From contig JAIRSA010000181.1 of NCBI GenBank assembly GCA_031255695.1, forward strand, positions 1 through 10,890: a DNA stretch of 10,890 nucleotides. Direction: 5' to 3'. Positions 1 through 5,165 of the stretch are shown here, piece after piece. Every line of letters starts with the position of its first letter. Position 1 is the first letter of the stretch. Both the position numbers and the translations under genes were made by a program. The stretch is from Eubacteriales Family XIII. Incertae Sedis bacterium (GTDB lineage: Bacteria; Bacillota; Clostridia; Peptostreptococcales; Anaerovoracaceae). Under the pieces are notes generated by a model. It saw nothing but the letters and a program-made list of their open reading frames with translations, was not told the origin of the DNA and made no database searches.

Positions 1-7
1 CAAAAAC

Positions 8-36
8 TTGAACATATGTTCGGGATATGCTATACT
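8..36 (+). promoter_or_regulatory. Sigma-A type promoter with extended -10, driving the DNA-repair operon
   Basis: The -35 box TTGAAC (8-13) and the -10 box TATACT (31-36) are separated by exactly 17 bp. A TGC directly before the -10 box gives the extended -10 form. Counting the end of the -10 box as -7, position +1 falls on A43, the first base of the ATG that best fits the start of the radical SAM gene. If so, the mRNA is leaderless. The assignment rests on consensus match only. Confidence 0.75.
10..21. promoter_or_regulatory. LexA (SOS) operator, perfect 12-bp palindrome
   Basis: GAACATATGTTC is a perfect palindrome and fits the Gram-positive LexA/DinR consensus GAAC-RNRY-GTTC at every position. 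It overlaps the -35 box and the first part of the spacer, where a bound repressor would block RNA polymerase. The gene behind it belongs to a family linked to DNA repair, which fits SOS control. No lexA gene is in the window, so the regulator is inferred. Confidence 0.8.
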
Positions 37-42
37 ATGTCC

Positions 43-1500
43 ATGGACACTCTCATGCTTGAAAAACTGAAGATTCTCAGCGACAGCGCGAAGTACGATG
101 TCTCGTGCGCTACGAGCGGGGTCGACAGGACGAACGTGGGCCGCATCGGCAATGCCTGCGCCGCAGGGATATGCCATTCCTGGACTGCGGACGGGCGCTG
201 CGTCAGCCTGCTGAAAGTGCTGTTTACGAACAACTGCGTCTACGACTGCAAATACTGCGTGAACAGGCGCAGCGCGGACGTGGCGCGGGCGAGCTTCGAG
301 CCAGGCGAACTGGCTGCGCTGACCATGGAGTTTTACCGCAGGAACTATATCGAAGGGCTGTTCCTGAGCTCGGCGGTCGAAAGGACGCCTGACGAGACTG
401 CGGAAAGGATCTGGCAGTGCCTGCACATGCTCAGGGAAACGCATGGCTTCGCGGGCTACATACATGCGAAGGTAATACCGGGGGTGTCGCCGGAGATAAT
501 ACACCGCATCGGCATGGTGGCGGACAGGATGAGCGTGAATATAGAGCTGCCCTCCCAAGAGAGCCTTTCGAAGCTGGCGCCTCAGAAAAAGAGCGGCGGG
601 ATCTTCCGGCCGATGAGACAGATCGCGCAGACGCTGGCCGAACAGAAAACCCTCAAGGGGCCGGGCTTCATGGACCGCTTCGCGGGCCAGCGCGCAGACG
701 CAGCGCAACGCGCCGGGATAACAGGCCAGGGCGCGAACATAGTGGCCGGCGACGGGAGCCTGGCGGAAATGGCTGCGGGCAGCCCCATCATGCTCAGGGA
801 GAGCGGAAGGAAGTATAAAGAGCGCTTTGCGCCAGGCGGGCAATCCACGCAGATGATCATCGGCGCTTCGCCTGAGAGCGACAGGCAGATCATAAAAACA
901 TCGGAATCCCTCTACACGGCATTCAAGCTCAAGAGGGTCTACTTTTCAGCCTATATCGCAGTGGCAGAGTCGCCGGATCTGCCCACCAGATTCTCGCCGC
1001 CACAGCTGAAGCGTGAGCACAGGCTTTACCAGGCCGACTGGCTCCTGCGTTTTTACGGCTTCAGTGCTGACGAAATACTTGATGAAAACCATCCATTCCT
1101 GGACACGGACCTCGATCCGAAGATCATCTGGGCCCTGCGCCATATCGAGCTGTTCCCCATAGAAGTAAACAAGGCGCCGCTTGAAGAGCTGCTGCGCATA
1201 CCTGGCGTAGGCACCGTCTCCGCCATGCGCATTGTCAGGCAAAGGCGGGTATCCGCAGTGAAGTACGAAGACCTGAAGAAGATGGGCGTCGTCCTCAAGC
1301 GCGCCCGCTTCTTCCTGACATGCATGGGGCGGTACTATGGCGGCAAAGACCCGGATCCTGTGTATATCAAAGGGCTGATGCTCGATGCGGAAGGCATAAG
1401 GGAAAGCCTGGCGGATAAAAAACCGTGGCAGCAGATTTCTATGTTCGACAGCGGATATATGATAGAAAACAAAGGAAACGGAAATGAATTATCTGTATGA
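43..1500 (+). CDS. Putative DNA modification/repair radical SAM protein (TIGR03916 family)
   Basis: This is a radical SAM enzyme of the family nearly always paired with a TIGR03915/DUF4130 protein, which in some genomes is fused to a uracil-DNA glycosylase-like domain. A DNA repair or base-modification role is inferred in the field; the reaction is unknown. From ATG43 (485 aa) the 4Fe-4S motif CVYDCKYC gives Cys65, 69 and 72. The conserved GNACAAGICHSWTADGRC lies just before it, and APGGQSTQMIIGA is near residue 263-275. A helix-hairpin-helix, LLRIPGVGTVSAMRIV, near 383-398 suggests DNA binding. The family is usually about 400-430 aa; here roughly 60 extra residues sit near 195-260. The frame is open back to ATG16, but that codon lies inside the promoter and LexA box, so I prefer ATG43 (MDTLMLEKLKIL). 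ATG55 is also possible. No Shine-Dalgarno site is available. The gene overlaps the next by 17 bp. Confidence 0.9.
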   Translation: MDTLMLEKLKILSDSAKYDVSCATSGVDRTNVGRIGNACAAGICHSWTADGRCVSLLKVLFTNNCVYDCKYCVNRRSADVARASFEPGELAALTMEFYRRNYIEGLFLSSAVERTPDETAERIWQCLHMLRETHGFAGYIHAKVIPGVSPEIIHRIGMVADRMSVNIELPSQESLSKLAPQKKSGGIFRPMRQIAQTLAEQKTLKGPGFMDRFAGQRADAAQRAGITGQGANIVAGDGSLAEMAAGSPIMLRESGRKYKERFAPGGQSTQMIIGASPESDRQIIKTSESLYTAFKLKRVYFSAYIAVAESPDLPTRFSPPQLKREHRLYQADWLLRFYGFSADEILDENHPFLDTDLDPKIIWALRHIELFPIEVNKAPLEELLRIPGVGTVSAMRIVRQRRVSAVKYEDLKKMGVVLKRARFFLTCMGRYYGGKDPDPVYIKGLMLDAEGIRESLADKKPWQQISMFDSGYMIENKGNGNELSV

Positions 1501-2386
1501 TGGCAGCTTCGATGGCTTCCTCTGCTGCATATATGCGCATTATTACACAGAAAAGGCGGATGGGATATTTCTTGAGTCTATGTACCAGCAGGACATGCTG
1601 ACGCCGCACCATATCGTCGCAGTCGATGGCGATAAGGCGGCGACGGTCTACAGCGCCATCGAAAAGAAGATCTCAAAGCACGACATCAGGAGGGTATATA
1701 TGGTGTTCTGCTCATCGGCACTGGGTAAGGAAGGCTTGCTCCTCAAATACGTGCGGCTGGGTTTCCGACTGGGATCGAAGGTGGGGATCATGTACGGCGA
1801 GCCCATCGTGTCCGAAGTGCTTCAGATCGAAAAGAAGGTGGCGAACGAAGTCCATAGGATGTGCGGGCTGATCCGTTTCTCCGAGATGAGGCGCAGCTAC
1901 GGCGGCGCGCCAGGCGCCGATGCCGATGCGGGCTATGCCGGTGCCGATTGCGGCGCGGCGCGGGATGGTGCTGCGGGGGCATGCTATGCTGGCGCCGGCC
2001 CTGGATATACCAGCACCGATCCTGGATATGCCGGAACCGGCCGCGCAGCCGCGCCAGGCAGCGCCCCCATACTGTACGCGCCCATAGAGCCGGATCATGA
2101 CATACTGGAATTCCTGGCGCCACACTTCTGCGACAGATACAAGGAGGATCCATTCATCATACATGACAGGAAGCGCAAAAAAGCCCTGTTTGCCGCAGTG
2201 GGCGAGTGGTACATCACCCCATTCGCGGCCGAGGGGCTTTTGACGGCAACGGATCCGGAGGCAAGCTACAGAAAGCTGTGGAAAGAGTACTTCGGCACAG
2301 TGATGATAAAGGAGAGGGCAAACCCTGAGTGCCAGCGCCGCTTCATGCCCGCAAGGTATTGGAAAAACCTGACTGAATGCCAGTGA
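1484..2386 (+). CDS. Probable DNA metabolism protein, TIGR03915/DUF4130 partner of the radical SAM protein
   Basis: This 300-aa protein is the usual partner of the preceding radical SAM protein; the two are presumed to act together on DNA, by an unknown mechanism. The N-terminal part MNYLYDGSFDGFLCCIYAHY is typical. The C-terminal hallmark reads ERANPECQRRFMPARYWKNL (277-296), preceded by LYAPIEPDHDILEFLAPHF near 197-215. The family is usually near 250 aa. The excess comes from a Gly/Ala/Tyr/Asp-rich insert at about 138-194, with repeated GYAG, GADA and GYTSTDPGYAG units, placed between RFSEMR and ILYAPI. The ATG lies inside the end of the upstream gene with AAAGGA (1471-1476) as ribosome site, so translation is probably coupled. 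Both genes should share the LexA-controlled promoter at 8-36. Function beyond DNA metabolism is not known. Confidence 0.88.
   Translation: MNYLYDGSFDGFLCCIYAHYYTEKADGIFLESMYQQDMLTPHHIVAVDGDKAATVYSAIEKKISKHDIRRVYMVFCSSALGKEGLLLKYVRLGFRLGSKVGIMYGEPIVSEVLQIEKKVANEVHRMCGLIRFSEMRRSYGGAPGADADAGYAGADCGAARDGAAGACYAGAGPGYTSTDPGYAGTGRAAAPGSAPILYAPIEPDHDILEFLAPHFCDRYKEDPFIIHDRKRKKALFAAVGEWYITPFAAEGLLTATDPEASYRKLWKEYFGTVMIKERANPECQRRFMPARYWKNLTECQ
1895..2066 (+). repeat. Low-complexity coding insert (Gly/Ala/Tyr/Asp) in the DUF4130 gene
   Basis: This segment codes for about 57 residues with irregular repeats such as DADAGYAGADCG, AGACYAGAGPGYTSTDPGYAG and Ala/Pro runs. It interrupts the conserved domain between RFSEMR and ILYAPIEPDH without breaking frame. 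It is probably a disordered surface loop that grew by slippage or short duplication. Confidence 0.7.
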
Positions 2387-2387
2387 A

Positions 2388-2499
2388 GGGCGTGCGCACC
2401 CCAGAACAGACCTCTTGCTGCCGGGTTCGGTCGTAGCTGGCGGTGTGAAGGGGCATGCGCACCCAAAAACAGGCTGGGATGCATACCCCAAAAATGGCG
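2388..2499. repeat. Three imperfect copies of a GTGCGC-centred palindromic repeat
   Basis: Copies begin at 2388 (GGGCGTGCGCACCCCAGAAC), 2451 (GGGCATGCGCACCCAAAAAC) and 2476 (GGGATGCATACCCCAAAAAT). Each has a GGG...CCC frame around a palindromic core (GTGCGCAC, TGCGCA or ATGCAT) followed by an A-rich CAGRC/GGC-type tail. The core recurs at 4204-4213 and, inverted, at 4279-4290. Confidence 0.6.
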
Positions 2500-2500
2500 G

Positions 2501-2536
2501 CAGCCACTTGATTAGCTGACTCTAACCAAATGGCTG
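2501..2536 (-). terminator. 15-bp RNA hairpin on the minus strand, possible terminator
   Basis: On the minus strand CAGCCATTTGGTTAG pairs over its full 15 positions with CTAATCAAGTGGCTG around the loop AGTCAG, with two G-U wobbles. The same positions are A-C mismatches in plus-strand RNA, so a functional RNA should be the minus transcript. CCGCCA and then UUUUU follow the stem, a spaced U-tract. It may end transcription arriving from the HipA relic side. The distance to that gene's stop (over 300 bases) and the gap before the U-tract make the terminator call uncertain. Confidence 0.4.
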
Positions 2537-2620
2537 AATGGTGAGGTGAAGGCTTGCAATGTCTTAAGGTTTTACGTTTGTGCGGTTTGTGCATTTGTGT
2601 TTTGATTTTGAGGAGTGATT

Positions 2621-2640
2621 TGTGCCGGAAGACCGGCATA
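2621..2640 (+). other. Hairpin TGTGCCGG-AAGA-CCGGCATA
   Basis: This is an 8-bp stem (one G-U pair on the plus-strand RNA) closed by the tetraloop AAGA. It covers the GTG of the possible small ORF. No U-tract follows on either strand, so it is not a standard terminator. Confidence 0.5.
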
Positions 2641-2672
2641 CAACTTATTACTTGTCATGGCAGGAAAAGTAA
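2622..2672 (+). CDS. Possible 16-codon ORF with GTG start
   Basis: GAGGAG (2610-2615) stands six bases before GTG, ideal Shine-Dalgarno spacing. The frame reads MPEDRHTTYYLSWQEK and then TAA. I do not recognise the peptide. The GTG lies within the hairpin TGTGCCGG-AAGA-CCGGCATA (2621-2640), and the stop lies within the inverted repeat TTATTACTT/AAGTAATAA. It could be a small protein, a leader peptide without a gene behind it, the decayed 5' end of a lost gene, or chance. Confidence 0.2.
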   Translation: MPEDRHTTYYLSWQEK

Positions 2673-2675
2673 TAA
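2645..2675. repeat. Perfect 9-bp inverted repeat TTATTACTT / AAGTAATAA
   Basis: The arms lie at 2645-2653 and 2667-2675 with a 13-base loop. The AT-rich arms could form a protein-binding site or a weak hairpin. The role is unknown. Confidence 0.5.
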
Positions 2676-2689
2676 TGTGCTTCACCCAG

Positions 2690-2705
2690 GTTAGCCGCCG
2701 CTAAC
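2690..2705. repeat. Hairpin GTTAGC-CGCC-GCTAAC
   Basis: A perfect 6-bp stem with a 4-base loop lies just after the two hairpins above, making three structured elements in 85 bases. No U-tract follows. Confidence 0.45.
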
Positions 2706-2843
2706 AATTATAATTTACCACGTTTCAGAGGGCTTGTCAATAAGAAATTTCAAAATAGCCTAAAATTTTTTATGTGCTCGCTCGATGTTATGCCTAGAAA
2801 GAACGCAAAGCGGTTGGGTGCCAACTAACCGAAGGCAAAGCCG

Positions 2844-3112
2844 CTATATTATGGGATCCATTTTAAGCTTCATCACGGTTTCTTCGTCCAGGCCTGTTAT
2901 GTCAGCGCCTTGATCATGCCAATGGTTTTGAGTATCCATTCGAGCGCGCCGCCGATTTTAATGGCGATATTGGACAGATGCCTGTCGTCCTGGCGTGTGA
3001 TGAAGTCGAATAGGATCATGAGGGCGATATCGTCCTGGTACTGTGGGCGCACGCCGATCAGGTTCTGGTATTCGTTGCAAAGCCTCGCTGAATAAACCTC
3101 ATTTGCCGGATT
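2844..3112 (-). pseudogene. Frameshifted, truncated HipA-like kinase relic (C-terminal part)
   Basis: Read on the minus strand, codons from about 3112 give NPANEVYSARLCNEYQNLIG, then QDDIALMILFDFITRQDDRH and LSNIAIK. The stretch DFITRQDDRHLSN matches the catalytic loop of HipA/CtkA-like Ser/Thr kinases (D-x-x-RH-x-x-N). That frame stops at TAA (2897-2899). One frame over, the reading continues as DITGLDEETVMKLKMDPII to TAG (2844-2846), which looks like the original C-terminus, so there is a frameshift near 2900-2910. An in-frame TAA just upstream of 3112 cuts off the rest. The activation segment with its metal-binding Asp, expected soon after the catalytic loop, is missing, suggesting an internal deletion. 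The kinase cannot be active from this copy. No ribosome site or start is visible. Confidence 0.6.
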
Positions 3113-3162
3113 TTAAAGCGGGCAACGCGCCAAAGACTGGGTAACTGTCTAGAGATTGGGTA

Positions 3163-3180
3163 AAAATATGTTAATATTTT
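3163..3180. repeat. AT-rich inverted repeat AAAATAT-GTTA-ATATTTT
   Basis: Perfect 7-bp arms surround a 4-base centre, about 150 bases before the sirtuin start. It follows two direct copies of GAYTGGGTAA (3135-3144 and 3154-3163). It may be an operator or part of an AT-rich promoter region, but I could not fit a convincing -35/-10 pair. Confidence 0.4.
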
Positions 3181-3213
3181 AAAAGATACAGCTGGGGCGG
3201 CTGGCCGTATCGA

Positions 3214-3286
3214 GATGCAGAGAACGGTGTATGATGCAGATAATTGAATGTAGGATGCAGATAATTGGATGTAGGATAGAAGTTAT
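3214..3286. repeat. Tandem repeat, about 21-bp unit, upstream of the sirtuin gene
   Basis: Two nearly identical 21-bp units, GATGCAGATAATTGRATGTAG, lie at 3233-3253 and 3254-3274 and differ at one base. A diverged 19-bp unit precedes them (3214-3232) and a partial unit starting GATAG follows (3275 on). The array ends about 48 bases before the sirtuin start, within the likely promoter or leader, so copy number could affect expression. Confidence 0.75.
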
Positions 3287-3323
3287 CGCAATATAAATTT
3301 TGTGGCGGCCGGACGGGCGGCAT

Positions 3324-3328
3324 GGAGG
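3324..3328 (+). promoter_or_regulatory. Shine-Dalgarno GGAGG setting the sirtuin start
   Basis: GGAGG is five bases before ATG3334. The in-frame ATG at 3322 overlaps this site and has no ribosome site of its own, so ATG3334 is the better start. Confidence 0.7.
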
Positions 3329-3333
3329 CGGAA

Positions 3334-4122
3334 ATGAAAGGACAGGATGCAGGCATTGGCATGAGCGATCAGGACAGGGCGAAATTTGCGCAGATGATCG
3401 GCGAAAGCAAGGCGATTGTGTTTTTCGGGGGCGCGGGCGTCTCCACGGAGAGCGGGATACCGGACTTCCGTTCGGAGACGGGGCTTTATAACGCGATGAC
3501 CAAGTACGGGTGCTCGCCCGAAGCGATCATCTCACATTCTTTCTTCGTGCGCAGGCCGGAGGTGTTTTACGAGTATTATAAGGAGAACCTGATATACCCG
3601 GACGCCAAGCCGAACAATGCGCATCTCGCGCTTGCCAAGCTTGAGAAGGAGGGCCGGGTGAAGGCGGTGGTCACGCAGAACATCGACGGCCTCCATCAGC
3701 TGGCGGGGAGCGAGGCGGTCTTTGAGCTGCACGGCTCGGTGCTGAGGAATATATGCATGAAGTGCGGCGCGGTGTATGGCCTCGACTATATCATGGCGAA
3801 GGAGAACTGCGTCGGCAAGGACGGCAAGGAGGGGAGCATACCATGGTGCCGCAAGTGCTCAGGCATGGTGAAGCCGGATGTGGTGCTGTATGAAGAGTCG
3901 CTGGACTACGGCGTCATGATGGCCGCCGAAGAGGCGATCAGGAAGGCGGACATGCTGATAATAGGCGGGACCTCGCTGATGGTCCAGCCGGCGGCCGGTT
4001 TCCTGCACTACTTCAACGGCAAGTACCTTGTGGTGCTTAACAAGACGCATATAAGCTACAGCGACAAGGCGGACCTCGTGAGCTACGGGCCTATCGGCGA
4101 GGCAATGAGCCAGTTCGTGTAG
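3334..4122 (+). CDS. cobB: NAD+-dependent protein deacetylase, Sir2 family (sirtuin)
   Basis: The enzyme removes acyl groups from lysine side chains in the cytoplasm, using NAD+ and giving nicotinamide and O-acetyl-ADP-ribose. The 262-aa protein is full length for the family. It shows the NAD+ motif GAGVSTESGIPDFR (about 33-46), the catalytic TQNIDGLHQ (near 113-121) and catalytic His in FELHGS (near 129). Two CxxC pairs (CMKC, and CRKC about 30 residues later) form the zinc site. GGTSLMVQPAAG and NKTHI complete the nucleotide pocket. It resembles deacetylase-type bacterial sirtuins; I see no clear Tyr-x-x-Arg desuccinylase signature. The gene stands alone, between a decayed region and a convergent operon. 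The symbol cobB is the usual bacterial name, given by family and not by tested function. Confidence 0.93.
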   Translation: MKGQDAGIGMSDQDRAKFAQMIGESKAIVFFGGAGVSTESGIPDFRSETGLYNAMTKYGCSPEAIISHSFFVRRPEVFYEYYKENLIYPDAKPNNAHLALAKLEKEGRVKAVVTQNIDGLHQLAGSEAVFELHGSVLRNICMKCGAVYGLDYIMAKENCVGKDGKEGSIPWCRKCSGMVKPDVVLYEESLDYGVMMAAEEAIRKADMLIIGGTSLMVQPAAGFLHYFNGKYLVVLNKTHISYSDKADLVSYGPIGEAMSQFV

Positions 4123-4132
4123 GCGCCGCCCA

Positions 4133-4156
4133 GCCTGCGGGGATTAATACGCAGGC
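4133..4156. repeat. Hairpin GCCTGCG / CGCAGGC after the sirtuin stop
   Basis: A perfect 7-bp GC-rich stem with a 10-base AT-containing loop begins ten bases after the sirtuin stop codon. No U-tract follows, so it is at best a non-canonical 3' end structure. Confidence 0.4.
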
Positions 4157-4292
4157 GTGCGCCGGAGCGCCTTGGAACCGCTGGCGTGCGCCGGAGCGCC
4201 TACGGGCGTGCGCTTCCCGCCCCGTGCCAGGGGCCTGGCTGGCGCACAGGATATCTGCGCTGTGGCCTGGACGGGCGTGTGCGCATGCCCGT
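4154..4292. repeat. GGCGTGCGC repeat cluster in the convergent gap
   Basis: GGCGTGCGCCGGAGCGCCT occurs exactly twice (4154-4172 and 4183-4201), followed by GGGCGTGCGC (4204-4213). A stem-loop lies at 4271-4292 in which ACGGGCGTG faces CATGCCCGT. The last, read on the minus strand, shares GGGCATGCGCAC exactly with 2451-2462. The cluster fills the gap between two convergent genes and may act on transcript ends of both. Confidence 0.65.
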
Positions 4293-4335
4293 TCCCGCAG
4301 GCGGCAATGACGCGGCCTGCAGGCTGGGCGCCGGG

Positions 4336-4674
4336 CTACTCTTCCACGCTGTAGTCTGAAATGCCGACCGCCTCGCTGACCGGCAGGACTATCGAAAGCC
4401 CGCGGCCCTCGGTGTTAAGCCCGGCAGCTTTCACGATGCCGTGTATTATCTTCTGTACTTCTTCCTTGCGCACCAGGGTCATTACGACCTCTTTTTCGGG
4501 CTGTATGGACACAGCAAAAAATTTCTCGACTTCATGTATGCCGGTCCCCCTCGCATAAAATACAGTCCCGCCGCGCGCACCGGCTTCCCTGGCCGCGTCC
4601 ACGACAACATCCGCGAAACCGCGGTTGACTATCGTAAGTATGAGGGAAAATTCAAAGTTTGATGTATTCGCCAT
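4336..4674 (-). CDS. PII-like (GlnB-type) signalling protein, second copy of the operon
   Basis: This 112-aa protein has the PII trimer fold pattern: FSLILTIVNRGFADVVVDAA (first strand and helix), GARGGTVFYARGTG (the strand running into the T-loop), KEVVMTLVRKEEVQKIIHGI and a final GRGLSIVLPVSEAVGI. PII proteins sense effectors such as ATP, ADP and 2-oxoglutarate and bind a target, often a transporter. The T-loop region differs from true GlnB/GlnK: I see no uridylylation-site Tyr in the usual context. This is a PII-like member, not a proven nitrogen regulator. GGAGG (4684-4680) five bases before ATG4674 sets the start; an in-frame TTG upstream overlaps that site. It follows its sister gene by 23 bases. 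Confidence 0.85.
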   Translation of the reverse strand: MANTSNFEFSLILTIVNRGFADVVVDAAREAGARGGTVFYARGTGIHEVEKFFAVSIQPEKEVVMTLVRKEEVQKIIHGIVKAAGLNTEGRGLSIVLPVSEAVGISDYSVEE

Positions 4675-4697
4675 AATTTCCTCCAATCCAGCGAATC

Positions 4698-5114
4698 CTA
4701 GGGCCTTGCCTGTTGCAGGCCGGATATGTATTTCAAGGCTATAGGGCCGCTCACGCCTGAAATGGGCAGTATGAAAGCGATCCCTTTGTCCGGTTTGTCC
4801 AGATCGAATTTGTATAGCAATATATTGAGTATCTCGCTGGCGCGCTCTTCCGGCACCACGCTTATGATAATGTCTTTTTCCGTGCTGGTGAGCCCAAGCA
4901 TGTCGACGAGCGCGAGCCCGGAAGCGCCATAGCCCACAGAAGACAGGTTGTACGTGACGCGGCTATCGCGCAGCGCCTGCACGATCTTGTCGCCCTTGCC
5001 GCGATCCACGATTGTTATAAGCAGATCAATCCGTTTCATAAGATTGTCGCAACGTTCTTGAAGCGGTTTGGCCGTGCCGTCGGGAGCGGGGGTGCCGCTT
5101 GTTGGATTATTCAT
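4698..5114 (-). CDS. PII-like signalling protein, first copy, with N-terminal extension
   Basis: From ATG5114 this is 138 aa. The PII-like core starts near residue 26 (MKRIDLLITIVDRGKGDKIV) and continues through VGYGASGLALVDMLGL to a closing KGIAFILPISGVSGP. The first 25 residues are a polar, Pro/Thr-rich extension. It is clearly diverged from the second copy, with a different T-loop region, so the two probably do different jobs or form mixed trimers. The start is uncertain: ATG5114 has GGAG eight bases ahead; ATG5147 is in frame but has a weaker site; ATG5039 would leave only the core. It lies 51 bases after the DUF1538 gene and should share its transcript. The likely target is that membrane protein. 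Confidence 0.8.
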   Translation of the reverse strand: MNNPTSGTPAPDGTAKPLQERCDNLMKRIDLLITIVDRGKGDKIVQALRDSRVTYNLSSVGYGASGLALVDMLGLTSTEKDIIISVVPEERASEILNILLYKFDLDKPDKGIAFILPISGVSGPIALKYISGLQQARP

Positions 5115-5165
5115 CTCACTGACTCCGTTCTGCCGCCGCTGCGGCATTTACCGCCGCTGCGGCGT

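Larger units (their letters stand above)
2387..2843. other. Gene-poor convergent region with palindromic repeats and hairpins
   Basis: About 457 bases lie between the end of the DUF4130 gene and the end of the minus-strand HipA relic. The first 110 bases are GC-rich and carry three copies of a GGGCGTGCGCACCC-type repeat. Base composition then turns AT-rich (about 2560-2800), unlike the neighbouring genes. Hairpins at 2501-2536, 2621-2640, 2645-2675, 2690-2705 and a GTTGG-gtg-CCAAC inverted repeat (2813-2825) follow one another. No gene of normal size is supported. The AT-rich part may be acquired or decayed DNA. Confidence 0.6.

Noticed and set aside
16..42. Upstream ATG codons (16, 37) as start of the radical SAM gene
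   Set aside because: ATG16 lies inside the LexA box and spacer and ATG37 directly abuts the -10 box, so both precede the predicted transcription start; the family-like N-terminus begins at ATG43.
1712..2491. 259-codon open frame on the minus strand opposite the DUF4130 gene
   Set aside because: It is antisense to a well-supported gene and shows no family motif; it stays open because of GC-rich codon bias.
2734..2766. Promoter TTGTCA ... TAAAAT on the plus strand
   Set aside because: The spacing is 21 bases, too long, and no gene lies downstream on that strand before the sirtuin, over 500 bases away.
2910..3095. 61-codon plus-strand frame
   Set aside because: It is the complement of the HipA-like relic, whose minus-strand reading shows a recognisable kinase loop.
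3214..3286. CRISPR array
   Set aside because: The units abut each other with no unique spacers; this is a simple tandem repeat.
4271..4292. Intrinsic terminator for the PII operon
   Set aside because: The stem is strong but neither strand has a U-tract after it; kept only as part of the repeat family.
4157..4354. 65-codon plus-strand frame in the convergent gap
   Set aside because: It is made of the GGCGTGCGC repeats and Pro/Gly/Ala codons, has no ribosome site and runs into the PII gene.
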